A DNA stretch of 9,446 nt from an uncultured Roseburia sp. (GTDB taxonomy: Bacteria > Bacillota > Clostridia > Lachnospirales > Lachnospiraceae): NCBI GenBank assembly GCA_934358955.1, contig CAKRLC010000101.1, positions 1-9,446 on the forward strand, read 5' to 3'. The notes under the pieces are model-generated. The model was not told the DNA's origin, did no database searches, and worked only from the letters and a program-made list of their open reading frames with translations. A program made the position numbers and the translations under genes. Shown here in pieces: positions 1 to 6,262 of the stretch (its first letter is position 1; each line of letters begins with the position of its first letter).

Positions 1-75
1 CATGGCGGAATTGGCAGACGCGCTAGATTTAGGTTCTAGTGGGAGACCGTGCAGGTTCAAGTCCTGTTGCCCGCA
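1..75 (+). tRNA. tRNA-Leu, anticodon UAG (5' end cut by window edge)
   Basis: This is a class II (long variable arm) leucine tRNA. The anticodon stem is 23-27 paired with 35-39, with a seven-base loop between them and anticodon TAG at 30-32, which reads CUN leucine codons. A variable arm follows at about 40-50. The T arm has GCAGG paired with CCTGT around TTCAAGT (51-67). The 3' acceptor strand TGCCCGC is at 68-74, with discriminator A at 75. Only the last two bases (CA) of the 5' acceptor strand are present, so about five bases lie left of the window. CCA is not encoded, because GTACG follows, and must be added after transcription. The promoter is outside the window. Confidence 0.96.
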
Positions 76-153
76 GTACGATAATGATAATTCAATCACA
101 ATTTAAATCTAGTGGCGGCTTTGAATTTTTAGTATATTTTTAGAGCGAAAAGT

Positions 154-189
154 AAAAGCGGCGGTATCGTGAGTGGTACCGCCGCTTTT
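154..189 (+). terminator. Strong hairpin terminator after tRNA-Leu, probably bidirectional
   Basis: A perfect 13-bp stem joins 154-166 to 177-189 (AAAAGCGGCGGTA with its complement) around a 10-base loop. The arm ends are A4 and T4, so it can act as an intrinsic terminator in both directions. On the minus strand the T run is followed by another T run (complement of 147-150). It lies between the rightward tRNA and the leftward gene at 304-591, so it can serve both. Confidence 0.85.
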
Positions 190-205
190 GGCATACCTTC
201 AGTCC

Positions 206-303
206 AGATTCGGGTGTCGAAAGGTCTGCATGTTAGTTTATAATGCCAGATTGCGAAAAAAACATTTCAAGATTCATTGTGCAAGGCGTTCCGATAAGAC
301 TCA
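206..303 (+). repeat. Solo unit (about 98 bp) of the dispersed palindromic repeat
   Basis: The first 23 bases (206-228) match the left terminal repeat of the element at 2709-2945 with one mismatch. The first 53 bases align without gaps to both ends of that element, with about 43 of 53 identical to the reverse complement of its right end. The similarity continues through ATTGTGCAA (276-284) to GATAAGACTCA (293-303), which recurs at 2796-2806. No opposing arm or second terminal repeat is visible between 304 and 945, so this is a half-copy. It ends one base before the stop codon of the leftward gene at 304. What the repeat does is not known to me. Confidence 0.8.
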
Positions 304-591
304 CTACGAATGAAAAATCTGTCCCCATTCACTTCGGGAACTCCACTGCTCATTCATCCAGTCGACTGCCTGCTGTTTTCCTTCTTCTGTAAAGGGAAAC
401 GAAGCAGAGATCTTCTGATCGTCAGGTGTAACTTCAAAGTTATACGGACCAGGCCATACGGTGGCGCAGAAAATATCGTTTTCTGCGTCATCTTTGTCTT
501 TTTTTACAAGGTAGCGCATACCCTTGTAACTTCCGGTAAATTTTTCTTTTTTATAAAAATTCATATTTAAAATATCTTCGGTTGTGATCAT
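304..591 (-). CDS. Small conserved-looking protein of unknown function (95 aa)
   Basis: This leftward gene encodes a small, soluble, acidic protein with no signal peptide, membrane segment or cysteine cluster. The start at 591 is supported by GAGG seven bases upstream on the minus strand. The stop is TAG at 304-306. Visible features are an N-terminal segment with NFYKKEKFTGS (about residues 10-20), a GMRYLV strand, an aromatic and proline-rich TVWPGPYNFE (about 44-53), and a C-terminal FPFTEEGKQQAVDWMNEQW stretch that looks helical. The motif-like spacing and Trp/Pro/Gly content suggest a real folded family; I recall similar short Clostridia proteins, without a proven role. It is convergent with the tRNA and divergent from the peptidase unit. 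I see no convincing promoter in the 190 bases upstream. The repeat unit abuts its 3' end. Confidence 0.75.
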   Translation of the reverse strand: MITTEDILNMNFYKKEKFTGSYKGMRYLVKKDKDDAENDIFCATVWPGPYNFEVTPDDQKISASFPFTEEGKQQAVDWMNEQWSSRSEWGQIFHS

Positions 592-781
592 ACAAAAACC
601 TCATTTCCACTACAAGCTATACTGCGGATCATCCTGAAAAATATCAAATACATTTGAACAGGTATTTTATTCTTACAGGCGAAAATCTTAACCTGACAAT
701 AGAAATAAAATACGCAACGATCGACCGCAGCAACATTAAGATACGACTAACATTATAATGTATTCGCAGGAATAAAGAAAT
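592..781. other. Divergent intergenic region between 95-aa gene and peptidase unit
   Basis: This AT-rich stretch separates the leftward gene at 304-591 from the rightward unit starting at 782. It holds the ribosome site of the leftward gene and the rightward promoter near 730-759. No RNA gene, riboswitch or longer reading frame is recognisable. On the minus strand a TTGTCA (around 694-700) has no good -10 box at normal spacing. Confidence 0.6.
730..759 (+). promoter_or_regulatory. Candidate promoter for small ORF and M3 peptidase
   Basis: A perfect TATAAT (-10) lies at 754-759. The best -35 candidate is GCAACA at 730-735, 18 bases upstream and matching only the last three positions of TTGACA. 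The -10 is therefore convincing and the -35 weak. Transcription would begin near 766, just upstream of the ORF at 782. Confidence 0.5.
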
Positions 782-949
782 ATGAAAAAAAGATATTTCA
801 AAAACAGGAAATTAGAGATAGTAAAAAAGTACTCCAGCAGATATAATAAAGATTGTCGGGCAAAACAGATGCAGAGAAAGGATAAGAAGCAGAACGTTTC
901 TTTATCAGGATACATCTTAATTGCCGGTGCAAAGGAGGAGCATATATGA
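782..949 (+). CDS. Possible 55-aa basic small protein or leader ORF, coupled to peptidase
   Basis: An ATG at 782 opens 55 codons closed by TGA at 947-949. That stop overlaps the peptidase ATG (946-948) in the four-base ATGA arrangement typical of translationally coupled genes. The predicted product is rich in Lys and Arg over its first 40 residues, with a short hydrophobic GYILIAGA stretch near the C-terminus. An AGGA lies ten bases upstream, a little far for a good ribosome site. The strong AAAGGAGG of the peptidase (931-938) sits inside the last codons. I do not recognise the protein. It may be a real leader peptide, or a chance frame in an AT-rich leader whose end happens to fall on ATGA. 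No homology or codon evidence favours it strongly. Confidence 0.3.
   Translation: MKKRYFKNRKLEIVKKYSSRYNKDCRAKQMQRKDKKQNVSLSGYILIAGAKEEHI
931..938 (+). promoter_or_regulatory. Ribosome binding site deciding the peptidase start
   Basis: AAAGGAGG lies seven bases before the ATG at 946. It is the strongest ribosome site in this part of the window and lies within the 3' end of the overlapping small ORF. Confidence 0.85.
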
Positions 950-2625
950 AGTTTTCAGAAATGCCATACGAACGTATCGATATGGAGGAAGTAAAAAAGA
1001 CATACCGGGATATTATTGACCGGACAAAAGCAGCTGCGAGCGGAGAAGAGCAGTTTGAGATCCACAGGGAATACTATAAATTTTCGGATAATATCCGTAC
1101 CAGCATGGAACTTGCCATGATCCGTCATGATATTGATACAACAGATGAATTTTATGAAAAAGAGAGCGATTTCTATGACGAGGTGACACCAATCATCAGC
1201 CAGTACGAAAATGAATATGGCAAAGTACTGTATGATTCACCATACAGAGATTATTTAGAGAGTAAAATCGGCAAAGTAACCTTTAAAAATATTGAGATTG
1301 CGAACAAAGCATTTGATGAGAAAATCATTCCGCTGATGCAGGAAGAAAATGCGTTAAGCAGCCGTTACAGCAAACTGATCGCTACTGCAAAAATTCCTTT
1401 TGAGGGAGAAGTTTACAATCTGTCCTTAATGAGAAAATTCCAGACAAGTCCGGATCGTGAAGTGCGTAGAAAGGCATGGAAAGCAGTCAGTGATTACTTT
1501 TTGTCAGTGACAGATGAGATCGACGAGATTTATGACAAAATGGTAAAAAACAGAACCGAGCAGGCAAGACAGCTTGGTTATGAGAACTATGTAGAACTTG
1601 GATATTACCGTATGAACCGGAACTGCTATGACAAGGCAATGGTGGAAAATTTCCGGAAACAGGTAAAAGAATATTTTGTGCCATTTGCAAATCAGCTTCA
1701 TGAACAGCGCAGGGCGCGCATTGGCGTGGAGAAGCTTTCTTACATTGATACCGATGTTTATTTTACAAACGGAAATCCGGCACCAATCGGTACACCGGAT
1801 GAAATTCTTGCAGCAGGACAGAAAATGTATGGGGAATTATCGCCTCAGACAAAAGAATTTTTTGATTTCATGATGAAAAATGAACTGTTTGATGTATTGG
1901 GAAGAAAGACGAAACGTCAGGGCGGTTATATGACCTATATTCCGAACTTCAAATCGCCATTTATTTTCGCAAACTTTAACGGAACAAGCGGAGATGTAGA
2001 TGTGATCACACATGAATGCGGACATGCATTCCAGGGTTATATCGTGCGTGACGATGAGATCCGTGAATACGCAGATATTACTATGGAGACAGCAGAGATC
2101 CATTCCATGTCTATGGAGTATTTCACTTACAACTGGATGGAACTGTTCTTTGGAGACAGAAAAGAGGATTATCTGAAGATGCATCTTGAGGATTCTTCTG
2201 CATTTGTACCATATGGATGCATGGTGGATGAATTCCAGCATATTGTGTATGAACATCCGGAAATGTCACCTGCAGAGCGTAAAGCAGCCTGGGCCAAGCT
2301 GGAGAAGGTATACAGACCGCATATGGATTATGAGGAGGATCCGTTCTTTGGACAGGGTGGATTCTGGCAGAAACAGTCCCATATTTTCGGAAGTCCGTTC
2401 TATTATATCGATTACTGTCTTGCAAGTGTATGTGCGATGCAGTTTAAGGCGATGATGGACGAAGATTTTGCCAAAGCATGGGAAAATTATTATAAGCTCT
2501 GCAAACTGTCCGCAAGAGATTTCTTTACAAATGTGATCCGGGAAGCCGGATTAAAGAGTCCGTTTGAAGATGGATGTATCAAAGAATTAGTGGATAAATT
2601 CGAAAAGAAGGCTTTTAACAGCTAA
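946..2625 (+). CDS. M3-family zinc oligoendopeptidase (PepF-related)
   Basis: This cytosolic metallopeptidase should cut short peptides at internal bonds. The zinc site is plain: HECGH at residues 356-360 gives two His ligands and the catalytic Glu357. The METAEIHSMSME segment (380-391) should give the third ligand, most likely Glu384. The C-terminal block QSHIFGSPFYYIDY (477-490) carries the His and Tyr residues typical of M3 active sites. The first 150 or so residues form the helical N-terminal lobe. At 559 residues it fits the oligoendopeptidase group that resembles PepF but is classed apart from it, so no symbol is given. There is no signal peptide. The start is fixed by AAAGGAGG at 931-938, and two stops (TAATAA) end it. 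Its own promoter and terminator isolate it from opp, but it could digest the peptides that operon imports. The fold and activity class are certain; the peptide preference is not. Confidence 0.95.
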   Translation: MKFSEMPYERIDMEEVKKTYRDIIDRTKAAASGEEQFEIHREYYKFSDNIRTSMELAMIRHDIDTTDEFYEKESDFYDEVTPIISQYENEYGKVLYDSPYRDYLESKIGKVTFKNIEIANKAFDEKIIPLMQEENALSSRYSKLIATAKIPFEGEVYNLSLMRKFQTSPDREVRRKAWKAVSDYFLSVTDEIDEIYDKMVKNRTEQARQLGYENYVELGYYRMNRNCYDKAMVENFRKQVKEYFVPFANQLHEQRRARIGVEKLSYIDTDVYFTNGNPAPIGTPDEILAAGQKMYGELSPQTKEFFDFMMKNELFDVLGRKTKRQGGYMTYIPNFKSPFIFANFNGTSGDVDVITHECGHAFQGYIVRDDEIREYADITMETAEIHSMSMEYFTYNWMELFFGDRKEDYLKMHLEDSSAFVPYGCMVDEFQHIVYEHPEMSPAERKAAWAKLEKVYRPHMDYEEDPFFGQGGFWQKQSHIFGSPFYYIDYCLASVCAMQFKAMMDEDFAKAWENYYKLCKLSARDFFTNVIREAGLKSPFEDGCIKELVDKFEKKAFNS

Positions 2626-2654
2626 TAAGATCAATACAACTTGAAAGAAAAAGC

Positions 2655-2702
2655 AAAAAAAGGCTTGGAAAGCCCTGTTACAGGGCTTCCCGGCCTTTTT
2701 TT
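2655..2702 (+). terminator. Intrinsic terminator of the peptidase gene
   Basis: The core stem AAGCCCTG (2670-2677) pairs with CAGGGCTT (2681-2688) around a three-base loop. It extends outward with one bulge and one mismatch through GGC/GCC, and A7 (2655-2661) faces T7 (2696-2702). The T7 tail makes it a good rightward terminator, and the facing A7 could let it work leftward too. It starts 27 bases after the tandem stop codons. Confidence 0.92.
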
Positions 2703-2752
2703 GTAAAAAGATTCGGGTGTCAAAAGGTCTGCATCATAACCTTTATTGTCAA

Positions 2753-2792
2753 ATTGCACAAAAGAAATATGGAAAGTTTCTCTTTGTGCAAT
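2753..2792. other. Hairpin in the left arm of the palindromic element
   Basis: ATTGCACAAA (2753-2762) pairs perfectly with TTTGTGCAAT (2783-2792), and a further GA/TC and AA/TT extension with bulges narrows the loop. The same eight-base core forms a hairpin in the opposite arm. Confidence 0.65.
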
Positions 2793-2816
2793 GGAGATAA
2801 GACTCATGAAGCGTGG

Positions 2817-2854
2817 AAGCCTCTGCTGAACACGGTTCATGTTTTCAGAGGCTT
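2817..2854. other. Central hairpin of the palindromic element
   Basis: AAGCCTCTG (2817-2825) pairs perfectly with CAGAGGCTT (2846-2854). A nested TGAAC/GTTCA stem (2827-2831 with 2835-2839) closes a three-base loop. It spans most of the part of the element not shared with the solo unit. Confidence 0.65.
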
Positions 2855-2865
2855 AGCGGAATGTT

Positions 2866-2900
2866 TTGCACAATGAAACTTGCAATATTTTTTTGTGCAA
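2866..2900. other. Hairpin in the right arm of the palindromic element
   Basis: TTGCACAA (2866-2873) pairs with TTGTGCAA (2893-2900), mirroring the hairpin at 2753-2792. The 19-base loop is longer than the left one and contains a T8 run. Confidence 0.6.
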
Positions 2901-2986
2901 TCTGACAGCATAAACTTAAATACAGACCTTCTGACACCCGAATCTGTAAAAATATAAAAATTTGTTTCGTAGTAAACAATTTTTTG

Positions 2987-3014
2987 TTGACAAATGAAAA
3001 ATGCTCTGTATAAT
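2987..3014 (+). promoter_or_regulatory. Near-consensus sigma-A promoter of the opp operon
   Basis: TTGACA (2987-2992) and TATAAT (3009-3014) are both perfect, with a 16-base spacer. Transcription should start near 3020, giving an untranslated leader of about 160 bases before oppB. The -35 begins 42 bases after the palindromic element, so the promoter itself is intact. Confidence 0.88.
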
Positions 3015-3178
3015 ACAAGTATACAAATTAGAGTGATAAAGTGTTAGAGAGATACAATTACACAATATCAGAGTAGTAGAGAAGTGAAGATGTCTGAAAC
3101 ATTTATTACTGTAATTCAAAGAATGGATGCATAGATTGATGTATTCAAACGTAAAAAAGAATGACAGGAGAGAATAAA
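3015..3178 (+). other. Leader region of the opp operon
   Basis: This AT-rich 5' leader has no riboswitch family I recognise and no terminator-like hairpin. A 14-codon frame (ATG 3090, TAG 3132-3134) is present with only a weak ribosome site. The AGGAG at 3166-3170 belongs to oppB. Confidence 0.5.
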
Positions 3179-4090
3179 ATGGGAAAATATATTGGAAAGC
3201 GAATATTGTTAGCAATTGTATCCGTTTTAATCGTAAGTGCAATTACATTTTTTGTAATGAATATGATTCCTGGCGGACCGTTCAATAAAGAGAAAGCAAC
3301 GAGTGCAGAAGCACAGAGAGTTCTGGAGGAAAGATACAATCTTGATAAGCCGGTTCCGGAACAGTATGTGATTTATATGAATAATCTGATCCATGGTGAC
3401 TGGGGTGTTTCCTTACACAGTGGCAGGGATATTAAAACTGAGATTGCAACGAAGTTTAAGGTATCAGCAAAGCTTGGAGGAATGGCAGCAGCAGTTGCGA
3501 TCGTAGTTGGTCTGATCTTAGGAAGTATCGCAGCGCTGACACGTAACAAACTGCCGGACAGACTGATCGTATTTTTTACAACACTGGGAACGGCAATGCC
3601 ATCGTTCGTATTGGCAACGTTATTACTTTTAGTATTTTGTCTGAAACTGAAATGGTTTCCGGTGTGGTCATCAGCAAAACCAAATTATGTATTACCGATC
3701 ATTGCATTAAGTGTTTATCCAATGGCATATATTACACGACTGACAAAAACAAGTATGCTGGATGCCTTAAATCAGGATTACATCCGTACTGCAAAAGCAA
3801 AGGGGGTTCCTGAGTGGAAAGTAATTTTTAAACATGCATTAAGAAATGCATTAATCCCGGTTATTACTTACGTTGGACCGATGGTTGCTTATATTCTGAC
3901 AGGTTCCATGGTAGTTGAGAACATATTTACAATCGGTGGTCTTGGTTCTTCTTTTGTAACAAGCATTACGAACCGTGATTATACAATGATTATGGCAACC
4001 ACCATTTTCCTTGCGGTTCTTATGGTAGTAGCAAACCTTCTGACAGATATTGCATATAAGTTTGTCGATCCGCGAATCACCTTCGAGTAA
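3179..4090 (+). CDS. oppB: Oligopeptide ABC transporter permease OppB
   Basis: This is one of the two membrane subunits of a peptide importer. With the start at 3179 it has 303 residues, normal for the OppB/DppB family. A first membrane helix at about 8-30 is followed by a conserved PGGPF. An extracellular segment carries the YNLDKPVPEQYVIYMNNLIHGD block (53-74). Further helices lie near 100-120, 130-155, 170-187, 228-248 and 270-290. The cytoplasmic coupling (EAA) loop is at about 200-222, around YIRTAKAKGV and the LRNALIPV that follows. An in-frame ATG at 3161 would add six residues but has no ribosome site, whereas AGGAG (3166-3170) is well placed for 3179. It is first in the five-gene operon. 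Whether the substrate is oligo- or dipeptide cannot be settled from the permease alone. Confidence 0.94.
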   Translation: MGKYIGKRILLAIVSVLIVSAITFFVMNMIPGGPFNKEKATSAEAQRVLEERYNLDKPVPEQYVIYMNNLIHGDWGVSLHSGRDIKTEIATKFKVSAKLGGMAAAVAIVVGLILGSIAALTRNKLPDRLIVFFTTLGTAMPSFVLATLLLLVFCLKLKWFPVWSSAKPNYVLPIIALSVYPMAYITRLTKTSMLDALNQDYIRTAKAKGVPEWKVIFKHALRNALIPVITYVGPMVAYILTGSMVVENIFTIGGLGSSFVTSITNRDYTMIMATTIFLAVLMVVANLLTDIAYKFVDPRITFE

Positions 4091-4131
4091 AAGAATCATT
4101 TCGGGTAAAAAAGGAAAGGACGGATAAAAAA

Positions 4132-5208
4132 ATGGATTTGAAGAAAAGACAATTTCTGTCTGCGCAGGTAGATTTAAGTAAATTTAATGGAAAAAATTTT
4201 GATAAAGCAACAGATGAGGAAAAGAAACAGCAGGATGTTATGGGCGAATCAACCACCTTTTTTAAAGATGGTATGAAGCGTTTAAGAAAAAATCCACTGG
4301 CAATGGCAAGTATTATCGTATTGGTATTGATCATTCTGACCATTATCATTGCACCGCATATCTGCCCATATAGTTATTCACAGATTATCTCAGTCAACGG
4401 TGTGCGTGATAAATCAGCAGCAAACCTTGGACCGTTTGAATACTCTAAGCTGGAAACGAAATATATGGAAGAAACAGGCGAAAAGCTTTTCCCACATATT
4501 TTTGGAACAGACAGCTTAAGCCGTGATTACTTTATTCGAGTGATCTACGGAACAAGAGTAAGTCTTTCCGTTGGTGTTGTTGCAGCGATCATGGTACTTA
4601 TCATTGGTCTGGTCTACGGATCAATTGCAGGATATTTTGGTGGAAAAATCGACCTGATCATGATGCGTATTGTAGATATCATTTATTCCTTGCCGGATAT
4701 GCTGATCATTATTCTTTTATCGGTTGTATTCAATGAGACCTTGAAACCTTTGATCCAGGGCACAGTGTTAGAAAAACTTGGAACGAATATGATCTCCATG
4801 TTTATCGTATTTGGTCTTTTGTATTGGGTAGGTATGGCAAGATTGATCCGTGGACAGATCCTTTCCATAAAAAATAATGAGTATGTACTTGCTGCAAGAT
4901 GTATCGGAACGAAAAACGGACGGATTTTAAGAAGACACATTCTTCCAAACTGTTTATCCGTTATCATCATTACAACAGCACTTCAGGTTCCAAGCGCGAT
5001 CTTCACAGAAAGCTACTTAAGCTTCCTTGGACTGGGAGTATCTGCACCGCTTACATCTCTTGGAAGTCTGGCGAATGATGCCAGAGCCGGCATGCAGTCT
5101 TATCCACTCAGACTGGTTATCCCGGCAGTGATCATCTGTCTGATCGTATTGGCATTGAATTTATTAGGTGATGGTCTTCGCGATGCGTTTGACTCAAAAT
5201 TGAATTAA
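4132..5208 (+). CDS. oppC: Oligopeptide ABC transporter permease OppC
   Basis: This second membrane subunit pairs with OppB. Its 358 residues include a hydrophilic cytoplasmic N-terminus of about 50 residues, longer than in short DppC proteins. It leads into the RLRKNPLAMASIIVL motif and first helix (50-74) typical of the OppC N-terminal domain. An extracellular segment of about 60 residues ends in the conserved FGTDSLSRDYFIRVIYGTR (124-142). The remaining helices lie near 143-166, 186-200, 220-238, 275-292 and 325-346. The coupling loop is at about 249-272 (NEYVLAARCIGT, then RRHILPNCL). GGAAAGGA (4113-4120) precedes the ATG by 11 bases. It starts 41 bases after oppB with no terminator between. 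Confidence 0.94.
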   Translation: MDLKKRQFLSAQVDLSKFNGKNFDKATDEEKKQQDVMGESTTFFKDGMKRLRKNPLAMASIIVLVLIILTIIIAPHICPYSYSQIISVNGVRDKSAANLGPFEYSKLETKYMEETGEKLFPHIFGTDSLSRDYFIRVIYGTRVSLSVGVVAAIMVLIIGLVYGSIAGYFGGKIDLIMMRIVDIIYSLPDMLIIILLSVVFNETLKPLIQGTVLEKLGTNMISMFIVFGLLYWVGMARLIRGQILSIKNNEYVLAARCIGTKNGRILRRHILPNCLSVIIITTALQVPSAIFTESYLSFLGLGVSAPLTSLGSLANDARAGMQSYPLRLVIPAVIICLIVLALNLLGDGLRDAFDSKLN

Positions 5209-5255
5209 AAGCATGCAGGTACAAAATAAAAAAGAAAGTATAGTGAGATAAGAAT

Positions 5256-6260
5256 ATGAGCGAAGAAAATAAATACATATTAGAAGTAAATGATCTTCAT
5301 ACAAGCTTTTTTACAGATGCCGGTGAGGTGAAGGCGGTCAACGGAATCTCCTTTAATCTGGAGCCGGGAAAAACACTTGGAATCGTAGGAGAATCCGGTT
5401 CCGGTAAGTCGGTATCTGCATATTCCATTATGCAGATCCTTGCAGAAACAGGAAAGATCACAGGCGGAGAGGTAAAATACCGTGGTGATGATATTACAAA
5501 ATGGAACAATAAGCAGATGCAGAAGTTCCGCGGAGAGAAATGTTCGATTATCTTCCAGGATCCGATGACGAGCTTAAACCCGGTATTTACAGTTGGAAGC
5601 CAGTTGATCGAAGCAATTTTACTTCACACGGACAAAAATAAAAAACAGGCATGGGATCGTGCAGTAGAGATGCTGACATTAGTTGGTGTAAACGAACCGG
5701 AAAGCCGTATGAAGCAGTATCCGCATGAGTTGTCCGGTGGTATGAGACAGCGTGTCATGATCGCTATGGCACTGGTGTGCGAGCCGGATATCCTGATCGC
5801 AGATGAACCGACAACAGCATTGGACGTAACGATCCAGGCACAGATCTTAGAGCTGATGCAGGATCTTCAGAAAAAATTTGGAATGGCGATCATTATGGTA
5901 ACACATGATCTTGGTGTAATTGCCAGCATGTGTGATGAGATTCTTGTCATGTATGGTGGACGTGTATGTGAACGGGGAACGGCAGATGATATTTTCTACC
6001 GCCCGGCGCATGAGTATACAAAAGGTCTTTTAAGATCTATTCCGAAAGCAGACAATATGAATGAAAAGCTGGTACCGATCGGAGGAACACCGATCAACCT
6101 GTTACAGATGCCACAGGGATGTGCATTCTGTCCAAGATGTGATGCGGCCATGAAAATCTGTCTTTCTGAGAAACCGGAAGAATTACGTATCAGTGACACT
6201 CATCTGGCAGCCTGCTGGATGAATATCAAAGAATTATATGAGGCACAGGAGGAAAAATAA
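5256..6260 (+). CDS. oppD: Oligopeptide ABC transporter ATP-binding protein OppD
   Basis: This is one of two ATPase subunits that drive peptide import from the cytoplasmic face. In order it shows Walker A GESGSGKS (45-52), Q-loop Gln101 in FQDPMTSLNP, signature LSGGMRQR (159-166), Walker B ILIADE (179-184) and the switch His217. All catalytic residues are intact. The C-terminal peptide-transporter extension carries Cys289, 292, 295, 302 and 320. A comparable cysteine group binds a [4Fe-4S] cluster in a structurally studied DppD, so a cluster is plausible here. At 334 residues it is family-typical. The ribosome site is weak (GTGAGATAAG) and the gap from oppC is 47 bases, so it may be translated less than its neighbours. 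Its start closely resembles that of OppF (MSEE, then ILEV or LLEV), as expected of paralogues. Confidence 0.95.
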   Translation: MSEENKYILEVNDLHTSFFTDAGEVKAVNGISFNLEPGKTLGIVGESGSGKSVSAYSIMQILAETGKITGGEVKYRGDDITKWNNKQMQKFRGEKCSIIFQDPMTSLNPVFTVGSQLIEAILLHTDKNKKQAWDRAVEMLTLVGVNEPESRMKQYPHELSGGMRQRVMIAMALVCEPDILIADEPTTALDVTIQAQILELMQDLQKKFGMAIIMVTHDLGVIASMCDEILVMYGGRVCERGTADDIFYRPAHEYTKGLLRSIPKADNMNEKLVPIGGTPINLLQMPQGCAFCPRCDAAMKICLSEKPEELRISDTHLAACWMNIKELYEAQEEK

Positions 6261-6262
6261 GC

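Larger units (their letters stand above)
2709..2945. mobile_element. 237-bp palindromic MITE-like repeat element without transposase
   Basis: Terminal inverted repeats of 23 bp (2709-2731 and 2923-2945) differ at one position and start AGATTCGGGTGTC. The inverted similarity runs inward, 41 of 53 positions over the outer 53 bases and then, with small gaps, to about 98 bases per side. The element is therefore two inverted copies of one unit (2709-2806 and about 2847-2945) around a unique centre of about 40 bases. GTAAAA stands directly outside both ends (2703-2708 and 2946-2951), a possible target duplication. Each arm has its own hairpin, built from TTGCACAA and TTGTGCAA, and the centre forms a third. 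No credible protein is encoded. A non-autonomous miniature transposon fits best; a structured RNA or regulatory repeat is the alternative. A single unit also occurs at 206-303. Confidence 0.75.

Noticed and set aside
1..75. tRNA-Leu as an integration (att) site
   Set aside because: No duplicate of the tRNA 3' end and no integrase or phage gene appears in the window.
310..570. Rightward 86-residue reading frame
   Set aside because: It lies wholly opposite the leftward 95-aa gene, lacks a ribosome site, and its Phe/Cys-rich translation looks like an antisense shadow.
2631..2840. Leftward 69-residue reading frame
   Set aside because: It runs through the peptidase terminator and the palindromic repeat, with no ribosome site or recognisable protein character.
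2709..2945. CRISPR array or insertion sequence with its own transposase
   Set aside because: There are no regularly spaced direct repeats, and 237 bases cannot hold a transposase; no credible frame is present.
2961..2979. Catabolite (CcpA) operator at the dyad upstream of opp
   Set aside because: The spacing between TG and CG is one base short of the cre consensus and the flanks do not fit.
3161..3178. Upstream in-frame ATG as the oppB start
   Set aside because: It has no ribosome site, while AGGAG at 3166-3170 is correctly spaced for the ATG at 3179, which gives the family-typical N-terminus.
2916..3242. Leftward 108-residue reading frame
   Set aside because: It covers the opp promoter, leader and oppB start on the opposite strand, and its Phe/Leu/Tyr-rich product reflects AT-rich DNA.
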